Origin: Streptomyces sp. TBY4 | Lineage (GTDB): Bacteria > Actinomycetota > Actinomycetes > Streptomycetales > Streptomycetaceae | Direction: 5' to 3' | Length of the DNA stretch: 64,000 nucleotides | Assembly (NCBI RefSeq): GCF_024213195.1 | Contig: NZ_JANAVF010000010.1 | Span: forward strand, 231,209 to 295,208 | Part shown: positions 7,764 to 15,706 of the stretch, one piece after another | Layout of the letters: every line of letters starts with the position of its first letter | How positions within the stretch are numbered: the stretch's first letter is position 1 | Program-made: the position numbers and the translations under genes | The notes under the pieces: generated by a model | Databases searched by the model: none | Seen by the model: only the letters and a program-made list of their open reading frames with translations | Told to the model about the DNA's origin: nothing

Positions 7764-8690
7764 ATGAACCTCACGCAGAAGACCGTCGTCGTGGTCGGAG
7801 CGACCGGCCTGCAGGGCGGCGCCGTGACGCGGCACCTGCTCCGCGGCGGCTGGCAGGTGCGCGCCCTGACGCGCGACCCGGACGGTGCGCGGGCCGTGGA
7901 GCTGGAAGAGGCCGGAGCGCAGGTGGTGCGGGCGCGGATGGAGGACGTCGGCTCGCTGGCCGCCGCGGCCGAGGGGGCCTGGGGCCTGTTCAGCGTCCAG
8001 CCCACCATCGGCTCGCCCGGCACCGCGCCGGACTTCAGCGCCGAGGACGAGGTGCGCTGGGGGGTGAACGTCGCCGAGGCCGCGCACGCCGCAGGCATCG
8101 GCCACTTCGTCTTCACCTCGGTCGACGGAGCGGGCCGGCACCTTGAGGAGAAGCTGCCGGTGAACCTGGTCAGCAAGTGGCGGATCGAGCAGCACATCGC
8201 CGCGCTCGGCCTCCCCGCGACGATCCTCAGGCCGGTGTCCTTCATGGAGAACTTCACCACCGGATACGCGCTGCGCGACGGCAGTCTGTCCACCGGACTC
8301 GCCCCGGAAGTCCCGCAGCGGATCATGGCCGTCGACGATGTCGGCGCCGTGGCGGCGCTGGCGTTCTCGCGGCCGAAGGAGTGGATCGGGCGGACGGTTC
8401 CCCTGGCGGGGGACGAACTCACGCCGGTCGAGATTGCCGCTGCCATCGGGAAGGCGATCGGCGCACCGCTGCCCTACGTCCAGGTCCCGATCGACGCGAT
8501 CCGGGCCCTGAGCGAGGACTTCGCCTACGCCAACGTGTGGCTCAACACCCTTGGCTACCGCGCCGACATCGCCGCCACCCGGGAGATCCACCCCGCCGCG
8601 ATGGACCTCGGCACTTGGCTGGAGCGAGGCGGTGCGGCCCGGATCGCCGCGTTCCTGGACTCCGCCCGCACCACCGGTCAGAGCGCGTGA
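7764..8690 (+). CDS. NmrA-family NAD(P)-binding protein
   Basis: 308 residues; ATG at 7764 follows GGAGAAG by three bases, better than the ATG at 7752. The N-terminal glycine-rich motif VVGATGLQGGAVTRHLL is the extended Rossmann signature of atypical short-chain dehydrogenases (NmrA/HSCARG group). These proteins bind NADP and either sense redox state or reduce quinones; the catalytic Tyr-Lys pair of classical SDRs is not evident, as usual for this group. The stop TGA overlaps the GTG start of the next gene, so both are translationally coupled and probably under the divergent TetR. Confidence 0.85.
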   Translation: MNLTQKTVVVVGATGLQGGAVTRHLLRGGWQVRALTRDPDGARAVELEEAGAQVVRARMEDVGSLAAAAEGAWGLFSVQPTIGSPGTAPDFSAEDEVRWGVNVAEAAHAAGIGHFVFTSVDGAGRHLEEKLPVNLVSKWRIEQHIAALGLPATILRPVSFMENFTTGYALRDGSLSTGLAPEVPQRIMAVDDVGAVAALAFSRPKEWIGRTVPLAGDELTPVEIAAAIGKAIGAPLPYVQVPIDAIRALSEDFAYANVWLNTLGYRADIAATREIHPAAMDLGTWLERGGAARIAAFLDSARTTGQSA

Positions 8691-9586
8691 GCGCCCGCCC
8701 CCACCACCGCGATCACCACCACAACCTCGGGCGCATCGGGATCTGGGCGGGAGACTTCGACCGTCTCCCCGCACCCGCGCTCCGTGAGGCCGCCGCCGTG
8801 ATCGAGGGCCTCGGCTACGGCACCCTGTGGTTTCCCGAGCTCGCGGGACGGGAAGCCGTGGCCCAGGCGGCGATCCTCCTGTCGGCGACCCGGCACATCA
8901 CCGTGGCCGCCGGCATGACCGACATCTACGCCCGCGACCCGATCACGACCGCCGCCGCGCAGCGCACCCTCCAGGAGGCGTTCCCCGGACGGTTCCTGCT
9001 CGGCCTGTGGGAAAGCCATCCCAGCCTGGCCGAAGGAGTCCGCGGCCACCGCCACGGCCCGCCTCTGGCCACCATGCGCTCCTATCTCGACGCGCTGGAC
9101 ACCGCCCCGTTCGGACCGCCCGGCGCGGTTGCGTCGCCGCACCGCGTACTCGCCGCCCTGGATCCCGGCATGCTCGCCCTCGCGGGCGAACGCGCCCGGG
9201 GTGCGATGCTGCTGGGCATGCCCGTCGAGTACACCCGGACCGCCAGAACCGTTCTCGCGGACGCCGGCCTCCTGGCCGTCACCCAGCTGTGCGTGCTCAC
9301 CCACGACCGCACCGCCACCGCCGACCTGGCCCGCACTACGGCCGGGGCGGCTCTGCCGAACCGCCGCGAGCTGCTGCGCGGACTCGGCTACGGGAACCCG
9401 GAGACGCTCGACGACCGGCTGGTCGATGCGCTGGTCGCCCACGGCGGTGCCGAGGACATCGCCCACCGCGTCCAAGAGCACCTCGACGCCGGAGCCGACC
9501 ATGTCAGCCTCCACCTCATGACCACCACACCCGACTCCCCGCCCACCCGGCAATGGGAACAACTCGCCCTGCACCTCCCCGTCTGA
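8687..9586 (+). CDS. LLM-class F420-dependent oxidoreductase (TIGR03620-like)
   Basis: 299 residues from a GTG at 8687 that overlaps the preceding stop (GTGA). The luciferase-like TIM barrel begins RIGIWAGDFDRLPAP; the motif GLGYGTLWFPE and the segment SATRHITVAAGMTDIYARDP match the TIGR03620 subgroup of F420-dependent oxidoreductases. Coenzyme F420 is made by actinomycetes, so a deazaflavin hydride transfer is plausible; substrate unknown. A His-rich start (HHRDHHHN) precedes the barrel. Partner of the NmrA protein by coupling. Confidence 0.82.
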   Translation: MSARPHHRDHHHNLGRIGIWAGDFDRLPAPALREAAAVIEGLGYGTLWFPELAGREAVAQAAILLSATRHITVAAGMTDIYARDPITTAAAQRTLQEAFPGRFLLGLWESHPSLAEGVRGHRHGPPLATMRSYLDALDTAPFGPPGAVASPHRVLAALDPGMLALAGERARGAMLLGMPVEYTRTARTVLADAGLLAVTQLCVLTHDRTATADLARTTAGAALPNRRELLRGLGYGNPETLDDRLVDALVAHGGAEDIAHRVQEHLDAGADHVSLHLMTTTPDSPPTRQWEQLALHLPV

Positions 9587-10168
9587 CGAGCCGTCGGTCA
9601 TCACCCCGCCCGACCGAAATGGTCGCCCGTCCGGGCGCCCTCTGTCCTGTGCTGGACATGTCGCGTCCAGGACACCCGAGAACCCTGGTTCACCCCCTTC
9701 ACCTGCGGCAACCTTGATCACGTCAGCAGGAAACGCCGCACAACTCCGGGGGAATCCAGTCATGTTCAGCCGCCTCGAGGCCGCCACGTCCATCACCGTC
9801 ACGGCCACGCACACCACCGGTGCGGACGACAGACGCCCGGCGGCCGACAGCTGATCACCGGGCCATGATCGGGCGGGATGAGGGTCCGCGAGTCACCGAC
9901 GGGTGATCGCACCGGCCCGGCCGGAAACACCTTCCCGCACCAGTGATCGTTGCGCCTGTTCTCCCCGCCGCCCCCGCGGCCACGGCACCTGCTCGCCCCC
10001 GGCGCGGTCCCGCCCCAAGGGGACGCACCCCCGGCCCTACGACTTCCCTTACGCCGTACCCCCGCGCTCGCGCCGTCGGCTTCGCCCGCCCCTCGCCTTC
10101 GCCTGCGCGCCCAGAAGCTACGCCCTTACCCCTCATCCCCTTCCCCCTTTTCTTCCATGGAGTGACCA
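9587..10168. other. 582-bp intergenic region
   Basis: No convincing full-length gene. It holds a possible 30-codon ORF (9762-9854) and a C-rich, G-poor stretch (about 9960-10160) upstream of the subtilase that probably forms its untranslated leader. The end includes a pyrimidine-rich tract (CCCCTTCCCCCTTTTCTTCC) just before the ATG region at 10169. No tRNA-like or riboswitch consensus was seen. Confidence 0.5.
9762..9854 (+). CDS. Possible small ORF, 30 residues
   Basis: ATG at 9762 lies eight bases after GGGGGA. The peptide begins MFSRLEAATSITV, is Thr/Ala-rich, has no signal peptide or cysteines, and ends at TGA 9854. Only the ribosome-binding site and position argue for it; it could be a leader or chance. 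Confidence 0.25.
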   Translation: MFSRLEAATSITVTATHTTGADDRRPAADS

Positions 10169-12424
10169 GTGAAGAGATCCATGCGGGTCGTGCTCGCCGC
10201 TTCGGCAGTAGCCGCCGTTCTCACTGCGATACCGGTCGGTTTCAACCCCGTGTCCAGCGCCGGTCCGGCGTTCGCCGCCGAGACCGGGGCGATCGACGCA
10301 CCGCTGTACGAGGAGACCCAGGACGGCGGCACCGTCCGCGTCAACGTGCTCCTCGATGCCCAGTCGGAACTCTCCTCGGCCTCCGAAGCGGGCGAGGTCC
10401 TCGTCTCCTACGAGACCCTGCCGATGGTCACGCTGCGCGTGGACCGGGCGGGCCTGGACTCGCTGAGCACGATGCCGGGTGTCGTCAGCGTGACCGAGGA
10501 CATCCCGGAGGCGCCGACGCTGAACGAGTCCACCGCCATGATCGGCAGCGACGTGGCAGTCGCCGCCGGGAAGGACGGCGCGGGCAGCGCGATCGCGATC
10601 CTCGACACCGGTGTCGCCACCAACCACCCCTTCCTCGCCGGCCGGGTCAAGGCCGAGGCCTGCTTCTCCGTCGTCGACGAGGCCTACGGTGCCACCAGCC
10701 TGTGCCCCGACGGCATGACCGAGCAGGAAGGCACCGGCAGCGCCGACGCCGACAGCGGCCCCTGCACCACCGTCGGCGCCGGCTGCTCCCACGGCACCCA
10801 CGTCGCGGGCATCGCCGCGGGCAACGGAGCCGGCGTGGCCGGAGCCCCGGCACGAGGTGTCGCGCCCGGCGCGGACATCATCGCCATGCAGATCTTCTCC
10901 AAGATCACCTCCGATACCCGGTGCGGCACGACCCCCAGCCCCTGCGTCCTGAGCTTCCCCAGCGCGCAGATCAAGGCCCTGGAAAAGGTCTCGGCCCTCA
11001 AGAGCGCCGGGACCAACATCATCGCGGCCAACATGTCGCTGGGCGGCGGCTTCTGGGCGGCGGCGTGCAACGCGGATGCACGTAAGCCGATCATCGACAC
11101 CCTCTTCGCCCAGGGTGTGGCCACCGTCGTCGCGGCCGGTAACAACGGCTGGACGAACGCCGTCAACTCCCCGGGCTGCGTGCCCTCGGCCCTGACCGTC
11201 GGCTCGACGACGGACGACGACCAGCTCTCCACCTTCACCAACCGCGGCCCGCTCCTGGACATCCTCGCCCCGGGTACAGCCATCACCTCCTCCGTCCCGG
11301 GCGGCGGCTTCGCGTCCAAGAACGGCACCTCGATGGCCGCGCCGCACGTGGCCGGCGCCCTCGCGATCCTGCGCCAGGCCCACCCCGGCAAGACCCTCGC
11401 CGAGCTGGAGACCCTCCTGAAGGAGGGCGGCACGCCCATCACCTACAACGGTGCGGTCACCCCCCGCCTCAAGGTGGAGATCTCGTCGACCCCGACCCCG
11501 ACCCCGACGCCGACCCCGACGCCGACCCCGACTCCGACGCCCACGCCTACGCCCACCCCCACCCCGACGCCCACCCCGACTCCGACGCCCACCCCCACCC
11601 CCACCCCGACCCCGACTCCGACGCCCACCCCGACCCCGACGCCCGCCACCCCCGGCGACATGTCCGGAGACCGGAAGCCGGACCTCGTCGCGGTCGACAG
11701 CGCCGGCAAGCTGCTCCTGTACCCCGGCATGGGCACGGGTGCCCTCGGAGCGCACACCATCATCGGCACCGGCGGCTGGACGGGAGCGTCCGTGACGCAC
11801 CGCGGCGACTGGACCGGTGACGCCAAGGAGGACATCGTCGCCCGCGTCGGCTCCGAGCTGCGCGTCTACCCCAACCGCGGCGACGGCACGCTCGGCGCGC
11901 CGATCAAGATCGGCACCGGCCTGCCCACCACCGCCCAGGTCGTCGGCGCCGGCGATGTCACGAAGGACGGCCACCCCGACCTCGTCGTCCAGCACTCCAA
12001 CAAGCTGTACCTGTACGCGGGCAAGTCGGGCCCCGCGCCGTCCGTCGCCGCCCCCGTCGGCATCGGTACCTCCGGCTGGGACGTCATGGACATCAGCGCC
12101 CCCGGTGACGCGGACAACGACGGCCACGTCGACCTGCTGGCCCGCGACACCCGGGACGGCATTCTGTACCACTACCTCGGCCAGCCCGACAACCGGACCT
12201 TCAGCGACCGCACCGAGTACGGCCGCGGGTACACCACCGACTTCCGGCCGCTGATCGCCGGCGCTGCCGACGCCAACGGTGACGGCACCGCCGACATGTG
12301 GGCGACCGTGGACGACGGCACCCTGAGGTTCTACAAGGGCGGCAGCTCGATCCACGGCCCGGTCGACGGACCGAGCATCCAGGTCGGCACCGGCGGCTGG
12401 GGCTCCATCAAGTCCATCAGCTGA
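10169..12424 (+). CDS. Secreted subtilase (S8) with Pro-Thr linker and FG-GAP repeats
   Basis: 751 residues; the usable start is the initiation codon at 10169 (preceded by GGAGTGACC). Signal peptide to about residue 37, an inhibitor-like prodomain (about 45-112), then the peptidase: catalytic D146 (ILDTGV), H208 (SHGTHVAG), N325 region and S388 (NGTSMAAPH). An uninterrupted Pro-Thr repeat (about residues 440-493) links it to a C-terminal beta-propeller-like region of about five FG-GAP/VCBS repeats with calcium-type D-x-D/N-x-D loops (GDMSGDRKPD, GDVTKDGHPD, GDADNDGHVD, ADANGDGTAD). Likely an extracellular protease with a substrate- or surface-binding tail. It ends in a strong hairpin. Confidence 0.9.
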   Translation: MKRSMRVVLAASAVAAVLTAIPVGFNPVSSAGPAFAAETGAIDAPLYEETQDGGTVRVNVLLDAQSELSSASEAGEVLVSYETLPMVTLRVDRAGLDSLSTMPGVVSVTEDIPEAPTLNESTAMIGSDVAVAAGKDGAGSAIAILDTGVATNHPFLAGRVKAEACFSVVDEAYGATSLCPDGMTEQEGTGSADADSGPCTTVGAGCSHGTHVAGIAAGNGAGVAGAPARGVAPGADIIAMQIFSKITSDTRCGTTPSPCVLSFPSAQIKALEKVSALKSAGTNIIAANMSLGGGFWAAACNADARKPIIDTLFAQGVATVVAAGNNGWTNAVNSPGCVPSALTVGSTTDDDQLSTFTNRGPLLDILAPGTAITSSVPGGGFASKNGTSMAAPHVAGALAILRQAHPGKTLAELETLLKEGGTPITYNGAVTPRLKVEISSTPTPTPTPTPTPTPTPTPTPTPTPTPTPTPTPTPTPTPTPTPTPTPTPTPTPATPGDMSGDRKPDLVAVDSAGKLLLYPGMGTGALGAHTIIGTGGWTGASVTHRGDWTGDAKEDIVARVGSELRVYPNRGDGTLGAPIKIGTGLPTTAQVVGAGDVTKDGHPDLVVQHSNKLYLYAGKSGPAPSVAAPVGIGTSGWDVMDISAPGDADNDGHVDLLARDTRDGILYHYLGQPDNRTFSDRTEYGRGYTTDFRPLIAGAADANGDGTADMWATVDDGTLRFYKGGSSIHGPVDGPSIQVGTGGWGSIKSIS
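11491..11650. repeat. Pro-Thr-encoding microsatellite
   Basis: Tandem hexamer-like repeat (ccgac[c/g] and cccac[c/g] units) encoding about 26 Pro-Thr pairs between the protease and propeller domains of the subtilase. It is prone to slippage, so linker length may vary between strains. Confidence 0.9.
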
Positions 12425-12450
12425 CCCTGCCCCTCCCGTCCGACCTCAGC

Positions 12451-12486
12451 GCGGGGCCCTCCACCGAACCAGGTGGAGGGCCCCGC
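12451..12486. terminator. 15-bp perfect hairpin terminator after subtilase gene
   Basis: Arms GCGGGGCCCTCCACC (12451-12465) and its reverse complement (12472-12486) with loop GAACCA, 27 bases after the subtilase stop. Confidence 0.88.
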
Positions 12487-12627
12487 GCTCGTACAGGGCC
12501 GAGGCCTCCACCACGGGGAGGATCCAGGGGGAGAGCGGCGGGCATTCAATGGACTGGCACGCGGTGCGACGGCGCGACCGCGTCCCCCGATGCGCTCGGC
12601 TGCGGCTACCAGGAACTTGGCCAGTGC

Positions 12628-12645
12628 TCCGCCCTTTAGGGCGGG
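12628..12645. repeat. Left-end subterminal hairpin of the IS
   Basis: CCGCCCTTTAGGGCGG: 6-bp stem with loop TTTA (a flanking T-G wobble extends it). Such short imperfect hairpins near the ends are what TnpA of this family recognises as single-stranded DNA. Confidence 0.6.
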
Positions 12646-12714
12646 GGTGAAGGCCATCCTTGGGCCGGAGGCGCGGAGCGCCGGAGTGCTCTGTGCCTCC
12701 GTCGTAAGGGTCGG

Positions 12715-13002
12715 TTAGAGCGGGCGGTTCTGCTGCTCGATGTACTGACGGACTATCGACAGCGGGGCCCCGCCCACCGACCCGGCGAAGTAGGAGCCGG
12801 ACCACAGGCGCTGTGCCCGCCAGTAGTGCCGGACCAGCTCGGGGTACTCCTGGCGGAGCCTGCGCGAGCTGACGCCCTTGAGCGAGCTGACCAGCTTGGA
12901 CAGGGCCACCTTCGGTGGGAAGTTCACCAGGAGGTGGACGTGGTTGTTCTCGCCGTTGAACTCGACCAGTTCACATTCGAAGTCCTCGCAGACGTCCCGC
13001 AT
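12715..13002 (-). pseudogene. tnpA: tnpA fragment, Y1 (HUH) transposase lacking its N-terminus
   Basis: 95 residues with the C-terminal two thirds of an IS200-type TnpA: the HUH motif NHVHLLV (H21, H23) and the catalytic tyrosine in VRQYIEQQ (Y87), plus WRAQRLWSGSYFAGSVGG. Intact proteins are about 130-140 residues and begin roughly 40 residues earlier with a beta-strand region. Going upstream of MRDVCEDF the frame meets a TAG after AKI, so the N-terminal part has been deleted at the junction with tnpB. The loss of the first strands should abolish activity. Confidence 0.85.
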
Positions 13003-13069
13003 GATCTTTGCCTACCTGTACGAATGTTCTGTATCTCGGCCATAAACCGACTGTCGTAGCGTGATCGAC

Positions 13070-14728
13070 ATGCAGCTTCGGTACTCCTTCCGCCTCTACC
13101 CGAACGGGCCTCAGCGCAGTGCGCTGGCCCGTGCGTTCGGGTGTGCGCGGGTGGTCTACAACGACGCCCTTCGGGCCCGTGAGACCGCCCGCGCCGGCGG
13201 CGAGGCGTTCCCGAAGACCGGGGACCTGTCGAAGCTGCTGATCACCGAGGCGAAGAAGACAGAGGAACGCGCCTGGCTCGGCGAGGTCTCCGCCGTCGTC
13301 CTGCAACAGTCCCTCCGGGACCTGGACACCGCCTACAAGAACTTCTTCGACGGTCTCAAGGGCAAGCGCCCGCGCATGGGCGCACCCCGGTTCAAGAGCC
13401 GCAAGGACAACCGGCAGGCCGTCCGCTTCACCGCCAACGCCCGCTGGAAGATCACCATCGGCGGAGACCTCTCGCTCCCGAAGATCGGCGACGTGCGGGT
13501 GAAGCGGTCCCGCAGCCTGCCGTCCACGCCGTCCACGGTGACCGTGATCAAGGACGCAGCAGGCCGGTACTTCGCCAGCTTCGTCGTGGAGACCGAGCCC
13601 GAGGCCCTGCCGGAGACGGACGCCGTAGTCGGCATCGACCTCGGGCTGACGCACTTCGCGATCCTCTCGGATGGCAAGAAGATCGACAGCCCCCGCTTCC
13701 TGCGCCGGGCGGAGAAGAAGCTCAAGCGGGAACAGCAGCGCCTGGTCCGTAAGGCGAAGGGCAGCAGCAACCGGACCAAGGCCCGTATCAAGGTCGCCCG
13801 CGCTCACGCACGGGTGGCCGACGCGCGGCGCGAGTTCCACCACCAGCTCTCCACACAGATCATTCGCGACAACCAAGCGGTGGCAGTGGAAGACCTGGCG
13901 GTCAAGGGACTCGCCCGCACGCGCATGGCCAAGTCCGTCCACGACGCCGGATGGTCGGCGTTCGTCACGATGCTGGAGTACAAGGCCGCAATGTACGGGC
14001 GGCAGTTCCTCCGCATCGGACGGTTCGAGCCGACCTCTCAGGTCTGCTCCGCGTGCGGCGTCAAGGACGGTCCCAAGCCCCTCGACATCCGCATGTGGGA
14101 ATGCGGGGCGTGCGGGTCCGTCCTTGACCGGGACATCAACGCTGCGGTCAACGTCGCCAAGGCCGCCGGACTGGCGGTATCAGCCTGTCGAGCGCGGGTA
14201 AGACCGGGAGCGATCCCGGCGCAGCGCGGAGAAGCAGGAACCCACCGAGACGGTCAGCCGACCGTGGTAGGAATCCCCTCCCTTCACGTCGAAGATCTGG
14301 TCCGAGATGCTCGTGGCCCCGCACATCGCCGCCGCGGCGGCCCGCACCGGGCACGTTCCCTGGTCCCACCCCCACACCACCTGGGCGGACCCGCTCACTT
14401 ACGAAGGCGGCCCCGGCTTCGTCCGGGAGCCGCGCGAGGAGCTCTTCCTCCTGGCCGTGGGGAACTTCGTCTCCCAGCGGACCTTCTACGAGAGCGGCCC
14501 GGACCGCGACGAACGGTACACCCGCCTCGTGGGGGAACTCGCCCTGGAGGATCCCGCATGGACGGCCGGCCTGCTGCGCTGGCTCCGGGGCGAGGGAAAC
14601 ATGCGCACGGCCTCCCTGACGGGCGCGGCGGCGTACGTCAGGGCGCGGCTCGCCGCCGGCTCCTGCGCGGGGCCGTCCAACCGGTCCGTCATCGACTCCG
14701 TGCTCCAACGCGCCGACGAACCGGGTGA
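13070..14728 (+). CDS. tnpB: TnpB RNA-guided nuclease (IS605 OrfB), 3' end reads through into flank
   Basis: Start ATG 13070 (MQLRYSFRLYP matches the family; no clear ribosome-binding site). The RuvC-like core is complete: D190 (GIDLGL), E274 (AVEDLA) and the DRDINAAVN motif at residues 353-361, with the zinc finger CSAC...CGAC between. About 407 residues belong to TnpB, the usual length. The native stop is missing: after GIPSLH the frame leaves the element near 14286 and continues for about 145 unrelated residues antisense in frame to the TROVE gene until 14728. The nuclease core could still be functional; the tail is probably junk. Confidence 0.85.
   Translation: MQLRYSFRLYPNGPQRSALARAFGCARVVYNDALRARETARAGGEAFPKTGDLSKLLITEAKKTEERAWLGEVSAVVLQQSLRDLDTAYKNFFDGLKGKRPRMGAPRFKSRKDNRQAVRFTANARWKITIGGDLSLPKIGDVRVKRSRSLPSTPSTVTVIKDAAGRYFASFVVETEPEALPETDAVVGIDLGLTHFAILSDGKKIDSPRFLRRAEKKLKREQQRLVRKAKGSSNRTKARIKVARAHARVADARREFHHQLSTQIIRDNQAVAVEDLAVKGLARTRMAKSVHDAGWSAFVTMLEYKAAMYGRQFLRIGRFEPTSQVCSACGVKDGPKPLDIRMWECGACGSVLDRDINAAVNVAKAAGLAVSACRARVRPGAIPAQRGEAGTHRDGQPTVVGIPSLHVEDLVRDARGPAHRRRGGPHRARSLVPPPHHLGGPAHLRRRPRLRPGAARGALPPGRGELRLPADLLRERPGPRRTVHPPRGGTRPGGSRMDGRPAALAPGRGKHAHGLPDGRGGVRQGAARRRLLRGAVQPVRHRLRAPTRRRTG
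14150..14286 (+). ncRNA. Probable omega/reRNA scaffold at the tnpB 3' end
   Basis: TnpB elements make a guide RNA from the tnpB 3' end and right terminus. Here stem-loops fit that: CCGGGA-GCGA-TCCCGG (14204-14219) and ACGGTC-AGCC-GACCGT (14250-14265), then GGAATCCCCTCCCTTCA. The bases after the boundary would form the guide and derive from the TROVE flank. The right terminal hairpin is incomplete, so processing may be impaired. Extent is estimated. Confidence 0.4.
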
Positions 14729-15644
14729 GTTGCTCGCCCACTGGATCTCGGCCTACGGGCGGAGCATCCCGCAGCCCGTGAAACGGGGCATCGCCGACGC
14801 CGTCCGGAGGCTGTACTCCTCCCGCTCCCTGCTGAAGTACGACACCGCCTCCAAGGCCTTCCGTTTCAGCGACGTCCTCAACCTCGTCCACGCGACGCCC
14901 GACCCGGCCAAACCCTGGCAGGGCGAGCTGTTCCGGCACGCCCTGGATCGCCGGCACCACCCGCAGGACGCGGCTCCGCCCCCCCGGCGACCGTCGAACG
15001 CCGAAGAGGTCGCCCGGTCCCGGCAGTTCCCCTTCCGCTACCTGGCCGCCCGTCGCCACGCACCCTCGGCGCGCTGGTCGGCGCCGCTGGAGCTGGCGCT
15101 GAGCCACTCGCTGGGCAACGTACCGGCCCTGAACGGCCGGACCCTGATCCTGGTGGACCGGTCGGGGTCGATGTTCTTCGACACCGTCTCGGAGCGGTCC
15201 ACCCTCACCCGGGCGGACGCCGCGGCCGTCTTCGGGACGGCGCTGGCGATGCGCGCCGAGGAGGCGGACCTGGTGGAGTACGGATGGTCGAGCGCGCAGG
15301 TTCCGTACCGGTCCGGGGAGCCGGTGCTCGACGTACTCGAAAGGTTCAGGAACCTCGGGGGCACCGACACCACCAAGGCGGTCCGCGCCCATTACCAGGG
15401 CCACGACAGGGTCCTGATCGTCACCGACGAGCAGACGCTCCCGAGCCGCCGCGGCCTGGCGGAACCGGTCCCCGCGGACATCCCGGTCTACACCTGGAAC
15501 CTGGCGGGGTACCAGCCCGCCCACGGCCCCGGCGGCCCAAACCGGCACACCTTCGGCGGCCCGGAAGCGGAGCGAATGCGAAAGGCGGGAATTCCCGCTC
15601 AAATAAAAATGAAAAAGCGATTCATCCGAAAGTCGGAGGGTTGA
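14307..15644 (+). CDS. TROVE/Ro60-type RNA-binding protein, apparently shortened
   Basis: 445 residues. The N-terminal half shows TROVE signatures (TYEGGPGFVREPREELFLLAV, WLRGEGNMRTASL, QRADEPGELLAHW, LLKYDTASKAFRF in part), and the C-terminal half a vWA domain with the MIDAS motif DRSGSM (D284) and later GGTDTT and TDEQ. These proteins bind misfolded RNAs and Y RNAs. From memory of homologues, about 90 residues are missing between RHALDRRHHP and EEVARSRQF, replaced by a short Pro-rich piece. The start has no ribosome-binding site and lies 20 bases from an IS remnant, so the true N-terminus may be lost. The C-terminus is an unusual Lys/Arg-rich tail. Possibly decaying. Confidence 0.75.
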   Translation: MLVAPHIAAAAARTGHVPWSHPHTTWADPLTYEGGPGFVREPREELFLLAVGNFVSQRTFYESGPDRDERYTRLVGELALEDPAWTAGLLRWLRGEGNMRTASLTGAAAYVRARLAAGSCAGPSNRSVIDSVLQRADEPGELLAHWISAYGRSIPQPVKRGIADAVRRLYSSRSLLKYDTASKAFRFSDVLNLVHATPDPAKPWQGELFRHALDRRHHPQDAAPPPRRPSNAEEVARSRQFPFRYLAARRHAPSARWSAPLELALSHSLGNVPALNGRTLILVDRSGSMFFDTVSERSTLTRADAAAVFGTALAMRAEEADLVEYGWSSAQVPYRSGEPVLDVLERFRNLGGTDTTKAVRAHYQGHDRVLIVTDEQTLPSRRGLAEPVPADIPVYTWNLAGYQPAHGPGGPNRHTFGGPEAERMRKAGIPAQIKMKKRFIRKSEG

Positions 15645-15706
15645 TATTGCTTCTGGCGTGTCGCGGTGAATCAAATATGGGCGGGAAATGCCCTTATTGT
15701 GTGTGA
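15600..15706 (+). promoter_or_regulatory. AT-rich junction with leaderless promoter-like sequence
   Basis: The last 45 bases of the TROVE gene and the 62-base spacer are strikingly AT-rich for this genome (runs such as CAAATAAAAATGAAAAAG). TATTGT at 15695-15700 lies six bases before the ATG at 15707, where no ribosome-binding sequence exists, as in streptomycete leaderless promoters. The -35 region is not convincing. Confidence 0.4.

Larger units (their letters stand above)
12628..14286. mobile_element. Truncated IS200/IS605-family element (IS605-like, divergent tnpA/tnpB)
   Basis: The element shows a left subterminal hairpin (12628-12645), a 5'-truncated tnpA on the minus strand and a tnpB on the plus strand. 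The two 5' ends face each other with only 67 bases between them. Its right end appears to stop inside the expected terminal hairpin: the sequence GGAATCCCCTCCCTTCA is present, but the complementary GGGAGGGG half that I recall from related actinobacterial elements is missing. Boundaries are approximate. With tnpA broken it should not move by itself, though TnpB may still be expressed. Confidence 0.75.

Noticed and set aside
11491..11650. CRISPR-like repeat array
   Set aside because: It is a short in-frame Pro-Thr microsatellite inside a coding sequence without spacers. No CRISPR array was seen anywhere.
14287..14728. TnpB C-terminal extension as a real fused domain
   Set aside because: The extension is the out-of-frame reading of the TROVE gene, Arg/Pro/His-rich and without domain features.
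14150..15706. Y RNA/YrlA-like RNA next to the TROVE gene
   Set aside because: No tRNA-like fold or T-loop consensus was recognised on either side; the structured RNA upstream is better explained as the tnpB-associated RNA.
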